A stretch of 64,000 bases of DNA from Actinoplanes sp. DH11 (lineage in GTDB: Bacteria; Actinomycetota; Actinomycetes; Mycobacteriales; Micromonosporaceae), in the NCBI RefSeq assembly GCF_020873875.1, contig NZ_JAHWGU010000001.1, positions 496,001 through 560,000 of the forward strand, read 5' to 3'. Below, piece after piece: positions 34,319 to 42,942 of the stretch (position 1 is the stretch's first letter; each line of letters begins with the position of its first letter). Position numbers and translations under genes: made by a program. The notes under the pieces are model-generated. The model searched no databases. It saw only the letters and a program-made list of their open reading frames with translations, and was not told where the DNA came from.

Positions 34319-35599
34319 GTGGAATGGAAGTACGCCGTCGGCCTCATCCTGCTCGCGCTCGCCGTCGGTGTGGGAGCGGGGCTGGCTCTGGCCCGGGTCC
34401 GCCGGCTGGCCGAGACGGCTCGCAGCGGACCGTCGGAGGGGAGCGCCGCCATCGAACCGGACGATGACCGCCCGGCTGGTAAGAACGGGATGAAAGGCCT
34501 CGGTCGCAAGAGTCTCGACTCGCTGCGGGTGGGTGTCGTCGTGCTGGACTCCGACGACTACCCGGTGCTGGTGAACCCGGCGGCCCGCGCGATGGGCCTG
34601 CTGCGCTCCGGCGGGGCGCCCGGCACCATCGCGGCGCATCCGATCCTGCGTACCCTCGCCGGACAGGTCCGCCGCACCGGCGTCCGCCGCGAGGTGGAGC
34701 TCGACCTGCCCCGGGGCCGCGCGGGTGGGGCACAGGCCCCGCTCGGGCTGCACCTGCGCGCCGTGGCCCTCAACTCGACGCACGTCGCGGTCGAGGCTGC
34801 AGACGTGACCGAGTCGCACCGGCTGGCCCGGGTGCGCCGCGACTTCGTCGCCAACGTCAGTCACGAGCTGAAGACGCCGATCGGCGCCCTCCAGCTGCTG
34901 GCCGAGGCGCTGCTGGACGCCACCCAGCTGCCCGACTCGGCACCCGAGGCGCAGTCCGAGGACCTGATCGCGGCGCGCCGGTTCGCCGAGCGCATCCACC
35001 ACGAGTCCGCCCGGATGGGCCGGCTGGTCAGCGAGCTGCTCGAGCTCAGCCGCCTGCAGGGCGCCGAGCCGCTGCCGAACCCGGAGCCGGTCCCCCTCGA
35101 CTGGGTGATCGCCGAAGTCGTCGACCGCACCCGGACCACCTCCTCGGCCAAGAACATCGAGGTCGTCTACGACGGCCCCAGGGGCGCCATGGCGTACGGC
35201 AGTGACAGCCAGATCGCCACCGCCGTCACGAACCTCGTGGAGAACGCGATCGCGTACTCCGGCGAGGACACCAAGGTCTCGCTCACCATGCGCCAGAGCG
35301 ACGACTGGATCGAGATCGACGTCACCGACCAGGGCATCGGTATCTCTCCGCAGGACGTCGACCGGATCTTCGAAAGGTTCTACCGGGCCGATCAGGCGCG
35401 GTCCCGTTCCACCGGTGGCACCGGCCTCGGCCTGGCCATCGTCAAGCACATCGCCACCAACCACGGTGGCCGTGTCGACGTCACCAGCGCCCTCGGCGAC
35501 GGCTCTACGTTCACCTTGCGCCTACCGGCGCGTCCCCCCGAAGCCCCCTCGCCGTCACCGACGGCGATTGAGATCGAGTCCGGTGTGGCCGGGCGTTGA
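34319..35599 (+). CDS. senX3: phosphate-responsive sensor kinase SenX3
   Basis: SenX3 senses phosphate status with PhoU and phosphorylates RegX3. The 426-residue product has one clear N-terminal membrane segment (6-26), a PAS-like domain (about 65-165, SLRVGVVVLDSDDYPVLVNP), a HisKA helix with His182 in VANVSHELKTPIGAL, and an HATPase with NLVENAIAYS, DQGIGIS and GGTGLGLAIVKHI. It precedes regX3 by 29 bp. Confidence 0.95.
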   Translation: MEWKYAVGLILLALAVGVGAGLALARVRRLAETARSGPSEGSAAIEPDDDRPAGKNGMKGLGRKSLDSLRVGVVVLDSDDYPVLVNPAARAMGLLRSGGAPGTIAAHPILRTLAGQVRRTGVRREVELDLPRGRAGGAQAPLGLHLRAVALNSTHVAVEAADVTESHRLARVRRDFVANVSHELKTPIGALQLLAEALLDATQLPDSAPEAQSEDLIAARRFAERIHHESARMGRLVSELLELSRLQGAEPLPNPEPVPLDWVIAEVVDRTRTTSSAKNIEVVYDGPRGAMAYGSDSQIATAVTNLVENAIAYSGEDTKVSLTMRQSDDWIEIDVTDQGIGISPQDVDRIFERFYRADQARSRSTGGTGLGLAIVKHIATNHGGRVDVTSALGDGSTFTLRLPARPPEAPSPSPTAIEIESGVAGR

Positions 35600-35628
35600 C
35601 CCGGTCACCGAAGACGGAAGGAACCACA

Positions 35629-36312
35629 TTGGCCCGCGTGCTCGTGGTCGAGGACGAGGAGTCGTTCTCCGACGCCCTGTCGTACATGCTGCGCAAGGAG
35701 GGTTTCGAGGTGTCGGTCGCCGCGACCGGGACCTCGGCGCTCACGCAGTTCGACCGGACCGGTGCCGACATCGTGCTTCTCGACCTCATGCTGCCGGAGA
35801 TGTCCGGCACCGAGGTCTGCCGCCAGCTGCGGCAGCGCTCGGCCGTCCCGATCATCATGGTGACCGCCCGGGACAGCGAGATCGACAAGGTCGTCGGCCT
35901 GGAGATCGGTGCGGACGACTACGTCACCAAGCCGTACTCGCCGCGTGAACTGGTCGCCCGCATCCGTGCGGTGCTGCGCCGCCAGGGCACCGAGGCCGCC
36001 GAGGTGACCACCCCGACGCTCGCCGCCGGCCCGGTCCGGATGGACGTGGAGCGCCATGTCGTCACCGTGGACGGCGCCGGCGTCCAGCTGCCACTGAAGG
36101 AGTTCGAGCTGCTCGAGCTGCTGCTGCGCAACGCGGGCCGGGTGCTCACCCGGGGCCAGCTGATCGACCGGGTCTGGGGAGCCGACTACGTCGGCGACAC
36201 GAAGACCCTGGACGTCCACGTCAAGCGCCTGCGTTCCAAGGTCGAGCCGGAGCCCTCCACGCCGCGGTACATCGTCACGGTGCGCGGCCTGGGCTACAAG
36301 TTCGAGCCCTGA
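35629..36312 (+). CDS. regX3: response regulator RegX3
   Basis: This is an OmpR/PhoB-type regulator of phosphate-starvation genes. The 227-residue product has the receiver (acidic VVEDEE, Asp52 in LLDLMLP, Lys in VTKPYSP) and a winged helix (about 130-227, ending YIVTVRGLGYKFEP). I chose TTG 35629, which has GGAAGGA 6 bases upstream and gives the standard family start MARVLVVEDEESFSDALSY. A TTG at 35596 overlapping the senX3 stop would add 11 unconserved residues. Confidence 0.95.
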   Translation: MARVLVVEDEESFSDALSYMLRKEGFEVSVAATGTSALTQFDRTGADIVLLDLMLPEMSGTEVCRQLRQRSAVPIIMVTARDSEIDKVVGLEIGADDYVTKPYSPRELVARIRAVLRRQGTEAAEVTTPTLAAGPVRMDVERHVVTVDGAGVQLPLKEFELLELLLRNAGRVLTRGQLIDRVWGADYVGDTKTLDVHVKRLRSKVEPEPSTPRYIVTVRGLGYKFEP

Positions 36313-36657
36313 CCCTCTCTTCGGTACGGGTGTGCGGTTCTCCAACAGGATCTCTCGCCCGTCCCCCGGTGGCCCACGCGGCCATCTGCCTGCTCCCGGC
36401 CCAGTGCGGCCGCCAGCCAGGTGGGTGGTCGCGGCCGGGCCTCGCCCTTTCGGTGGCACCCGCTCTGCTGCTCTTGGTTTCGGCAATTACTGGTTCGGGT
36501 CCGTGCCCGGCACCGACGACGGCAAGGGTCGTGTCGTCACATGTTCCCTCTGGCCTCTGGATTCTGGAGCGCGAGCGCGTGGTGCGCTTCGATCTGTTCG
36601 GCACCATGACATGGCCGGTTTGGTCGAGGTGCCGCCCAGGGCGGGGTTCGCCGCGGG
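36313..36657. other. intergenic region after regX3
   Basis: This stretch between convergent regX3 and the cysteine-rich gene contains only low-quality frames that run into the antisense of the latter. I see no gene and no clear terminator in it. Confidence 0.5.
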
Positions 36658-37494
36658 TCAGGGGGTCCGGGCCGCGCGGGGCGAGGCGGGCTCGCGTCCG
36701 CCTCGCCTTTTCGGCGCCCCGGCAGCTGCGGTCGCCGGGTGGATGGCGAGCAGGCCGGATTTCAGGCGGGCCGCGCAGAGTTCGGCGAGTTTCGCGTACG
36801 CCGGCTCCCCGATCAGCTCGGTCAGCTCCGGTGCGTAGGTGAGGTACATCGGCTCGGTGCCGACGTGCGCCTCCGGTGACGACGTGCACCACCAGGCGAG
36901 GTCGTGCCCGCCCGGGCCCCAGCCGCGCCTGTCGAACTCGGTCAGGGTGGACTGCAGCAGTTTCGTGCCGTCGGGCCGCGTGATCCAGTCCTGTTCGCGG
37001 CGGACCGGCAGCTGCCAGCAGACGTCCGGCTTGTACTTGAGGGGGTGTACCCCGTCGCGCAGTGCCTGCGCGTGCAGGGCGCATCCGCCGCCCGCCGGGA
37101 AGCTCGCGTCGTTGAGGAACACGCACGGGCCGTCACCGGATCGGGTGGCAGTGCGCCGCGCGGGCTTGGTCCCGTCGACCGAATCCATCTCGGTGTAGTT
37201 GCGGAAACCCCGCCGGTGGTGCTGCCACGTCTCGGGGGTGAGTTTCGCGGCCGCCGCCTTGACCCGGTTCTCGTCGTCGGCGTCGGTGAAGAACGCGCCG
37301 TGCGAACAGCAGCCGTCCTCGGCGCGACCGGGCAGGATGCCCCGGCAGGCGGAGCCGAAGACGCAGGTCCAGCGGGAGAGCAACCAGGTCAGGTCGGCGC
37401 GCACCAGATGCTGCTCGTCGTCTGGATCGAGAAACTCGATCCACTCCCGAGGGAAGTCGAGCGGGACCTCGGCAGACGGCTTCGTGCGGCTCAT
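36658..37494 (-). CDS. cysteine-rich putative metal-binding protein
   Basis: The 278-residue product has clustered cysteines: [47 protein letters not shown] and KPDVCWQLP. The CVFL...GGCALH part resembles the YkgJ-type zinc/iron-chelating family, and the cysteine count suggests a metal or Fe-S site. ATG 37494 gives [15 protein letters not shown]. The Arg/Pro tail (about 260-278) is unconserved. It is divergent from the isomerase-like gene. The function is unknown. Confidence 0.8.
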   Translation of the reverse strand: MSRTKPSAEVPLDFPREWIEFLDPDDEQHLVRADLTWLLSRWTCVFGSACRGILPGRAEDGCCSHGAFFTDADDENRVKAAAAKLTPETWQHHRRGFRNYTEMDSVDGTKPARRTATRSGDGPCVFLNDASFPAGGGCALHAQALRDGVHPLKYKPDVCWQLPVRREQDWITRPDGTKLLQSTLTEFDRRGWGPGGHDLAWWCTSSPEAHVGTEPMYLTYAPELTELIGEPAYAKLAELCAARLKSGLLAIHPATAAAGAPKRRGGREPASPRAARTP

Positions 37495-37578
37495 CCGCCT
37501 CAGCGTACGCCCATCGGTGGACCCTGACCGTTTAGCGCTGATATATCCGCGCGTGCCGGGCGCGGCTACGCTGGAGGC

Positions 37579-38391
37579 GTGAGTTCCCGCGTTCCTGTGC
37601 TTCTCTCCAGCTCCTCGGTCTTCCCGGAGCCGACGGCGGCCGCGTTCGAGATGGCGGCCACGGTCGGCTACGACGGCCTCGAGGTCATGGTGTGGACCGA
37701 CGCCGTCAGCCAGGATGCCGGCGCCCTGGCGGGGCTGGCCGCCCACTACGGCGTCCCGGTGCTCTCCGTCCACGCGCCCTGTCTGCTGGTCACCCAGCGG
37801 GTGTGGAGCCCGGACCCGTGGGAGCGGCTCAGCAGGGCGGCCCAGCTGGCCGAGACGCTCGGCGCGCCGACGGTGGTGGTGCATCCGCCGTTCAGCTGGC
37901 AGCGCGACTACGCCCGCAACTTCGCCGAGGGGCTGGACAAGGTGCGCGACCGGCACCCGGGTCTGTCCTTCGCGATCGAGAACATGTTCCCGGTGAAGAT
38001 GGCCGGCCGCTGGTTCGTGCCCTACACGCCGGGGTGGGACCCGACCGAGACGGGCTTCGACGCGTACACCCTTGACCTCTCGCACTGCGCGGCGTCCCGG
38101 ATCGACGCGTTGGAGATGGCCGACCGGATGGGTGCCGGCCTCAAGCACGTGCACCTGGGCGACGGCACCGGCGAGGGCCGCGACGAGCACCTGGTGCCGG
38201 GCCGGGGCAACCAGCCCTGTGCCGAGCTGCTGAGCTCGCTGGCCGGCCGGGGTTTCACCGGCTCGGTCGCCCTCGAGATCAACACCCGGAAGGCCGCGAG
38301 CCGCCCGGCCCGCGAGGCCGACCTGCGCGAGGCCCTGGAGTTCGCCCGCCGCCACCTGGCCCCCGCGCAGGCCGCCGCCACGCAGGCCTGA
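37579..38391 (+). CDS. sugar phosphate isomerase/epimerase-like TIM-barrel protein
   Basis: The 270-residue product matches the xylose isomerase-like (AP endonuclease 2) barrel: [70 protein letters not shown] and [11 protein letters not shown]. Metal-ligand Glu, Asp/His and Glu positions are present. The substrate is unknown. It starts with GTG at 37579 with GGAGG almost touching. Confidence 0.87.
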   Translation: MSSRVPVLLSSSSVFPEPTAAAFEMAATVGYDGLEVMVWTDAVSQDAGALAGLAAHYGVPVLSVHAPCLLVTQRVWSPDPWERLSRAAQLAETLGAPTVVVHPPFSWQRDYARNFAEGLDKVRDRHPGLSFAIENMFPVKMAGRWFVPYTPGWDPTETGFDAYTLDLSHCAASRIDALEMADRMGAGLKHVHLGDGTGEGRDEHLVPGRGNQPCAELLSSLAGRGFTGSVALEINTRKAASRPAREADLREALEFARRHLAPAQAAATQA

Positions 38392-38413
38392 GAGTCCTGC
38401 GGCCGGCCAGCCG

Positions 38414-38956
38414 TCAGGCCGGAGCGAGGCCAGTCAGCACAGCTCGTTTGCGGGCTCGGTGTGCTGCCACGTGGGAGCGGGTGGCGCAGCGCTCCGAGCA
38501 GAAGCGCCGGCAGTTGTTCGACGACGTGTCCAGATAGACGTTGCCGCAACGCTCGTCGGCGCAGATGCCGAAGCGGGCACTGCCGTACTCGCAGAGCCAC
38601 ACCGACAGACCCCACGACGCACCGGCCAGGTATTCGGCGCTCACCGACGAACCGCGGCTGGTCACGTGCATGTGCCAGTCGCTGGCGTCGTGCCCGGAGA
38701 TGCGCGGCTGCACCGGGTACGCCTCGAGCATCGTGTTGAGTTCGCGCACCGCGTCGGCGTCCCGGCCGGACGTGCCGTACTCGAAGACCTCGCGCAGCCG
38801 GCGCTGTGCACGGCGGAACGCCACCAGGTCCTTCTCGGCGACCTGGTCCCGCATGTACTCCTGCTCACCGGAGAACATGGCCCGCAACCCGGCGAGATCG
38901 TCCAGTCCGGCGTTGACGAGGTCGACTGCCGTCCGGGCGTACGCATCGAAGTTCAC
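38414..38956 (-). CDS. CGNR zinc-finger protein (ABATE domain)
   Basis: The 180-residue product has an N-terminal ABATE-type helical domain ([20 protein letters not shown]) and a C-terminal CGNR finger: [20 protein letters not shown], then [20 protein letters not shown]. Such proteins are presumed stress-linked transcription regulators. GTG 38956 is the best fit to the family N-terminus, although its ribosome site is weak. Confidence 0.9.
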   Translation of the reverse strand: MNFDAYARTAVDLVNAGLDDLAGLRAMFSGEQEYMRDQVAEKDLVAFRRAQRRLREVFEYGTSGRDADAVRELNTMLEAYPVQPRISGHDASDWHMHVTSRGSSVSAEYLAGASWGLSVWLCEYGSARFGICADERCGNVYLDTSSNNCRRFCSERCATRSHVAAHRARKRAVLTGLAPA

Positions 38957-39041
38957 CCGACAACGGTAGCCGTACCGGTGTGTGTAGGGCATGTATGAAG
39001 CGCGCGGGTTTCGGCGCGGGCCCGGAGGTTACCCTCGGCTC

Positions 39042-39962
39042 ATGCTCCGTTCCCTGTTTCTCGCTGCGGCCGGTTCCGCCCGGCTGGAGCGGCTCGCCGA
39101 GTCCGTCCCCGCCGGCAAGGGGCTCGCGCGGCGGTTCGTCGCCGGCGACAGTGCCGACGAAGCCCTGCGGGTGAGCCGGGAGCTGGCCGACGACGGCCTG
39201 TCGGTCGTCCTGGATCATCTGAGCGTCGGCACCGGCACCGTCGAGCAGGCGGCGGCGGTCCGCGACGAGTACGTCGCGGTTCTGGGCCGGTTGCGCGACG
39301 CCGGCCTGACGCCGGTGGCCGAGGTCAGCGTGCGGCTGTCGGCGCTGGGCATGCGGATCGACGACAAGATGGCGTACGAGTACGCCCACGCGATCTGTGC
39401 CGCCGCGGCGGAGGCCGGCACCGCCGTGACCCTGGACGCCGAGGACCACACCACCACCGACACGACCCTGGAGACGTTGCTGGAGCTGCGGCGGGACTTC
39501 CCGCGGACCGGCGGGGTGCTGCAGGCACAGCTGCGGCGGACCGAGGGGGACTGCCGGGAGCTGGCGACGGCCGGGTCCCGGGTCCGGCTCTGCAAGGGCG
39601 CCTACGCGGAGCCGGAGTCGGTGGCCTTCTCGTCGGCGCTGGACGTCGACAAGTCGTATGTGCGGTGCTTGAACATCCTGATGTCGGGTGCCGGCTATCC
39701 GATGGTGGCGACGCACGACCCGCGGCTGATCGCGATTGCCGAGGACCGGGCGCGCTGGTTCGACAGGTCCACCGGGGAGTACGAGTTCCAGCTGTTGTAC
39801 GGCGTCCGCCCGGAGGAGCAGGCCCGGCTCGCGGCGGGCGGGCACACGGTCCGCGTCTACCTGCCGTACGGCGAGCAGTGGTACGGCTATCTGATGCGCC
39901 GGATTGCCGAGCGCCCGGCCGGGGTGGGTGTCGTGGCGAGGGCCGTCACGTCACGCAAGTAA
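39042..39962 (+). CDS. proline dehydrogenase
   Basis: This FAD enzyme oxidises proline to pyrroline-5-carboxylate. The 306-residue product has the PRODH barrel: VSVRLSALGMRIDDK, AGTAVTLDAEDHTTTDTTLE, VRLCKGAYAEPESVAF, VDKSYVRCLNILM, PMVATHDPRLIAIAE, and VRVYLPYGEQWYGYLMRRIA. It is the short monofunctional type; no P5C dehydrogenase is adjacent. ATG 39042 gives the typical start MLRSLFLAAAGSARLE. Confidence 0.93.
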   Translation: MLRSLFLAAAGSARLERLAESVPAGKGLARRFVAGDSADEALRVSRELADDGLSVVLDHLSVGTGTVEQAAAVRDEYVAVLGRLRDAGLTPVAEVSVRLSALGMRIDDKMAYEYAHAICAAAAEAGTAVTLDAEDHTTTDTTLETLLELRRDFPRTGGVLQAQLRRTEGDCRELATAGSRVRLCKGAYAEPESVAFSSALDVDKSYVRCLNILMSGAGYPMVATHDPRLIAIAEDRARWFDRSTGEYEFQLLYGVRPEEQARLAAGGHTVRVYLPYGEQWYGYLMRRIAERPAGVGVVARAVTSRK

Positions 39963-40106
39963 CCCAAACAGGTCAACACTTCGCAGATCCGGTGTGTCGG
40001 GCTTGACTTTTTATGGTCATTTCACGGAACGCATCGCGTTGGTCACAGCCGTATCGATACCGTTCTGATGACACGCACGTGCCTGCGAAAGGATCGGTGC
40101 GACGAG

Positions 40107-40319
40107 ATGACGGGTCCAGCCCAGACCGAGGAACGACTCTCGGAGGTACGGTTCCTGACGGTGGCCGAGGTTGCTTCGCTGATGCGGGTTTCCAAGATGA
40201 CCGTCTACCGGCTCGTGCACGGCGGTGACCTCACCGCGGTCCGGGTCGGCCGCTCGTTCCGGGTGCCCGAGCACGCGGTACACGAATATCTTCGCGGCGC
40301 CTTCTCGCAGAGCGCCTGA
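40107..40319 (+). CDS. excisionase-type helix-turn-helix protein
   Basis: The 70-residue product is a MerR/excisionase-like DNA-binding domain: [20 protein letters not shown], then [20 protein letters not shown]. Close relatives precede bS22 in other actinobacteria, as here. ATG 40107 yields the conserved N-terminus; ATG 40068 would add 13 residues. Its targets are unknown. Confidence 0.88.
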   Translation: MTGPAQTEERLSEVRFLTVAEVASLMRVSKMTVYRLVHGGDLTAVRVGRSFRVPEHAVHEYLRGAFSQSA

Positions 40320-40326
40320 CGACCGG

Positions 40327-40350
40327 CGGCCCCGGCGTCTGCCGGGGTCG
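40327..40350 (+). terminator. terminator after the HTH gene
   Basis: A 10-bp stem (40327-40336 with 40341-40350, one G-T pair, loop GTCT) starts 8 bp past the stop. Confidence 0.7.
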
Positions 40351-40506
40351 TGTTGGCCCGAAACGACCTGCCCGCTACGCTGGAGCGGTTGGTTCCCGGG
40401 TCCGCGCGCCGATCGTGGCGCCAGCGCTCGGGGTGCCGTCCAGTCCGGTACCGGGCGAGCCTTCGGGTCCGCCGGTCCACCCACATGGTTTCGAGAGGCT
40501 TTTCGT

Positions 40507-40608
40507 ATGGGCTCCGTGGTCAAGAAGCGCCGCAAGCGTATGGCGAAGAAGAAGCACCGTAAGCTGCTGCGCAAGACCCGCGTCCAGCGTCGCCGTCTCG
40601 GCAAGTGA
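40507..40608 (+). CDS. ribosomal protein bS22
   Basis: This 33-residue, extremely basic peptide ([18 protein letters not shown] then [15 protein letters not shown]) is the actinobacterial small-subunit protein bS22 of the AURKAIP1/COX24 type. The family is nearly invariant, so the short length is not a concern. A strong hairpin overlaps its stop codon. Confidence 0.95.
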   Translation: MGSVVKKRRKRMAKKKHRKLLRKTRVQRRRLGK

Positions 40609-40650
40609 CGTCCGGCCGGGCGACCGGCCCGGCCCGGACACGTCACTTGC
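40601..40650 (+). terminator. terminator overlapping the bS22 stop codon
   Basis: GCAAGTGACGTCCGG (40601-40615) pairs with the complementary tract up to 40650, with a two-base bulge, and GC-rich inner pairing. The stop TGA (40606-40608) is inside the 5' arm. Confidence 0.8.
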
Positions 40651-40693
40651 CTGACTGCCCGAGGATCTCAACAACGCATCGGAAGGTGCGCCC

Positions 40694-41782
40694 GTGGTGA
40701 CCTCACCGCCCAGCGTTGTCGTGGTCACCGGAGTAAGCCGGTACCTCGGCGCTCGGGTGGCTGCACGCCTCGCCGCTGATCCCCGGATCGATCGTGTCGT
40801 CGGCCTGGATCCGCACGACCCGCCTGCCGGCCTGCTCGGCATGCTGGCGGGTGTCGAGCGGATCCGGGCTGATGCGCGGGCGGCCACCGAGGCCATCGCC
40901 GAGCTCGACCCCGAAGCCGTCGTGCACCTTGCTGTCACAAGTGTGCCCGCCGAGCCGGGCGGCCGGGCCGCGATGAAGGAACAGAACGTCATCGGTTCCA
41001 TGCAGGTGCTCGCGGCCGCGCAGGCGGCGTCCGGCCTGCGCAAACTGGTGGTCCGCTCGTCCACGGCGGCGTACGGCGCCTCGTTCCGGGACCCGGCGGT
41101 CTTCACCGAGGACACCGAGCCCCGTGCCGTGCCGCGCGGCCCGTTCGCCCGCGACATCCTCGACATCGAGGGTTACGTGCGCGGCTTCCGCCGGCGCCGG
41201 CCCGAGGTGGCCGCGACCGTGCTGCGGTTCGCCCCGATGATCAGCTCGACGGCCGAGACCTCGCTGACCAGATACTTCGCACAACCTGTGGTGCCGACCG
41301 TGCTCGGCCGCGACGCCCGGCTCCAGTTCGTGCACGTCGAGGACGCGCTCGAGGTCCTGCACCGCTCGGTGATCGAGGACCACCCCGGCACGTACAACGT
41401 GGCCGGTGCGGGGGTCCTGATGCTCTCCCAGGCCGTGCGCCGCAGCGGCCGGGTCGCCCTGCCGTTCCCCGAGTCGGCCCTCTCCACCGGCGCGGCCCTG
41501 CTGCGCAACCTCGGTGTCGAGCAGATCGGCCTGGACCAGATCGACCTCTTCGTGCACGGCCGGGTGGTGGACACGTCCCGGCTGATCCGCGAGTTCGGCT
41601 TCACGCCGCGCACCACGGCCGTCGCGTTCGAGGAGTTCATCCGGGCGCACACGGCGGGTTCCACCGTCACCGCGGACCGGCTGGCCACGGCCGAGCGGGC
41701 GATCCTCGACGGCATCCGGCGTGTCCGGGCGGCGGCCGAGGCCACGCCCGCGGGGGTGCCGGCGGGAAGCGACCGGTCGTGA
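40694..41782 (+). CDS. NAD-dependent epimerase/dehydratase-family protein
   Basis: The 362-residue extended SDR has the N-terminal nucleotide site VVVTGVSRYLGARVAARLA, VVGLDPHDP after strand 2, a VHLAVTS strand, and LVVRSSTAAYGAS. The usual YxxxK is replaced around ARDILDIEGYVRGF, so it may bind nucleotide without standard catalysis. It overlaps the acyltransferase by 4 bp (GTGA). The pair is conserved near bS22 and bldN in actinobacteria; its role is unknown. Confidence 0.88.
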   Translation: MVTSPPSVVVVTGVSRYLGARVAARLAADPRIDRVVGLDPHDPPAGLLGMLAGVERIRADARAATEAIAELDPEAVVHLAVTSVPAEPGGRAAMKEQNVIGSMQVLAAAQAASGLRKLVVRSSTAAYGASFRDPAVFTEDTEPRAVPRGPFARDILDIEGYVRGFRRRRPEVAATVLRFAPMISSTAETSLTRYFAQPVVPTVLGRDARLQFVHVEDALEVLHRSVIEDHPGTYNVAGAGVLMLSQAVRRSGRVALPFPESALSTGAALLRNLGVEQIGLDQIDLFVHGRVVDTSRLIREFGFTPRTTAVAFEEFIRAHTAGSTVTADRLATAERAILDGIRRVRAAAEATPAGVPAGSDRS

Positions 41783-42756
41783 GTCAGGACGAGTACCGTC
41801 GTGACGTGCTCCCCGGTCACGCCGAGTTCCAGTTACCCACCCCCGCCCCGGTGCAGCGGGTGAACGGGAGGCGCCCGATCCCGGAGCGGCCTGCCGACCG
41901 GCCCGCCGACGGCGCCGACGTCTGGGACCAGCGGGTCGCCGAGGGGCTGGCGTTCCTGCGCCGCCGCCTCGCCGGGGCGTACGAGGTGGACGAGTTCGGC
42001 TTCGACCCGGAGCTCACCGACGCGCTCTTCCAGCCGATCCTGAAGGTGCTCTACCGCGACTGGTTCCGCACCGAGGTGCTCGGCATCGAGAACGTGCCGG
42101 CCGAGGGGGGCGGCCTGGTGGTCGGCAACCACTCCGGCACGCTCGCGCTGGACGCGCTGATGCTCACCGTCGCGATGCGCGACAAGCACCCCCAGGAGCG
42201 GCACTTGCGGCTGCTCGGCGCCGACCTGGTGTTCCGGATGCCGGTGATGAGCGAGCTGGCCCGGGCGGCCGGCGCCACCGTGGCCTGCAACCCCGACGCC
42301 GAGCGCCTGATGACCGGCGGCCAGCTGGTCGGCGTGTTCCCGGAGGGTTTCAAGGGCATCGGGAAGCGCTTCGCCGACCGCTACAAGCTGCAGCGGTTCG
42401 GCCGGGGCGGGTTCGTCTCGGCGGCACTGCGCACCGGCACCCCCATCATCCCGGTCGCGATCGTCGGCGCCGAGGAGATCTATCCGATCCTGGCCGACCT
42501 GAAACCGCTGGCCCGGCTGCTCGGCGTCCCCTATTTCCCGGTGACGCCGACGTTCCCGCTGCTCGGCCCGCTGGGTCTGGTGCCGCTGCCGAGCAAGTGG
42601 CTGATCCAGTTCTGCCCGCCGATCCCGACCGCGCACCTGACCGAGTTCGCCGACGACCCGTTGGTTGTCTACAACCTCGCTGACCAGGTCCGGGAGACCA
42701 TTCAGGCCACCCTGCACGAGCTGCTGGAGAAGCGACCGGACGCGTTCGGTCCGTGA
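41779..42756 (+). CDS. PlsC-type phospholipid acyltransferase
   Basis: The 325-residue product has the acyltransferase motifs VVGNHSGTLALDALM (HX4D), GATVACNPDAERLM, VGVFPEGFKGIGK, and TPIIPVAIVGAEEIYP. The family moves acyl groups to glycerophosphate or similar lipids at the membrane. The first 60 residues are unconserved and Pro/Arg-rich. The start GTG 41779 overlaps the epimerase stop. Confidence 0.92.
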   Translation: MSQDEYRRDVLPGHAEFQLPTPAPVQRVNGRRPIPERPADRPADGADVWDQRVAEGLAFLRRRLAGAYEVDEFGFDPELTDALFQPILKVLYRDWFRTEVLGIENVPAEGGGLVVGNHSGTLALDALMLTVAMRDKHPQERHLRLLGADLVFRMPVMSELARAAGATVACNPDAERLMTGGQLVGVFPEGFKGIGKRFADRYKLQRFGRGGFVSAALRTGTPIIPVAIVGAEEIYPILADLKPLARLLGVPYFPVTPTFPLLGPLGLVPLPSKWLIQFCPPIPTAHLTEFADDPLVVYNLADQVRETIQATLHELLEKRPDAFGP

Positions 42757-42822
42757 CGATTCGGTCACGCATAGTTGTTAGTCACTGGAAGGAAACGCCC
42801 GGACCGTCCTATAGTGACAAGT

Positions 42823-42865
42823 GAGGGGCGGCCCCGAAGTCTTTCGACTTTCGGCACCGCCCCTC
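42823..42865. terminator. bidirectional terminator
   Basis: GAGGGGCGG (42823-42831) pairs with CCGCCCCTC (42857-42865), and CCGAAGTC pairs inside it with GACTTTCGG. It lies between the convergent acyltransferase and rsbN genes. Confidence 0.82.
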
Positions 42866-42867
42866 GC

Positions 42868-42928
42868 CATGCTTCCGCGAGACGTGCTTCCGCGAGCCCC
42901 TACTTCTGCGAGCCATGCTTTCGCGAGG
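42868..42928. repeat. 15-bp tandem repeats
   Basis: Four successive units of 15 or 16 bp (CATGCTTCCGCGAGA and variants) fill the space just past the rsbN stop. They are not in a supportable gene. Confidence 0.75.
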
Positions 42929-42942
42929 CGCGCGACGGACCT

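Noticed and set aside
40003..40031. TTGACT as a -35 element for the HTH gene
   Set aside because: No acceptable -10 sequence 17 bases downstream.
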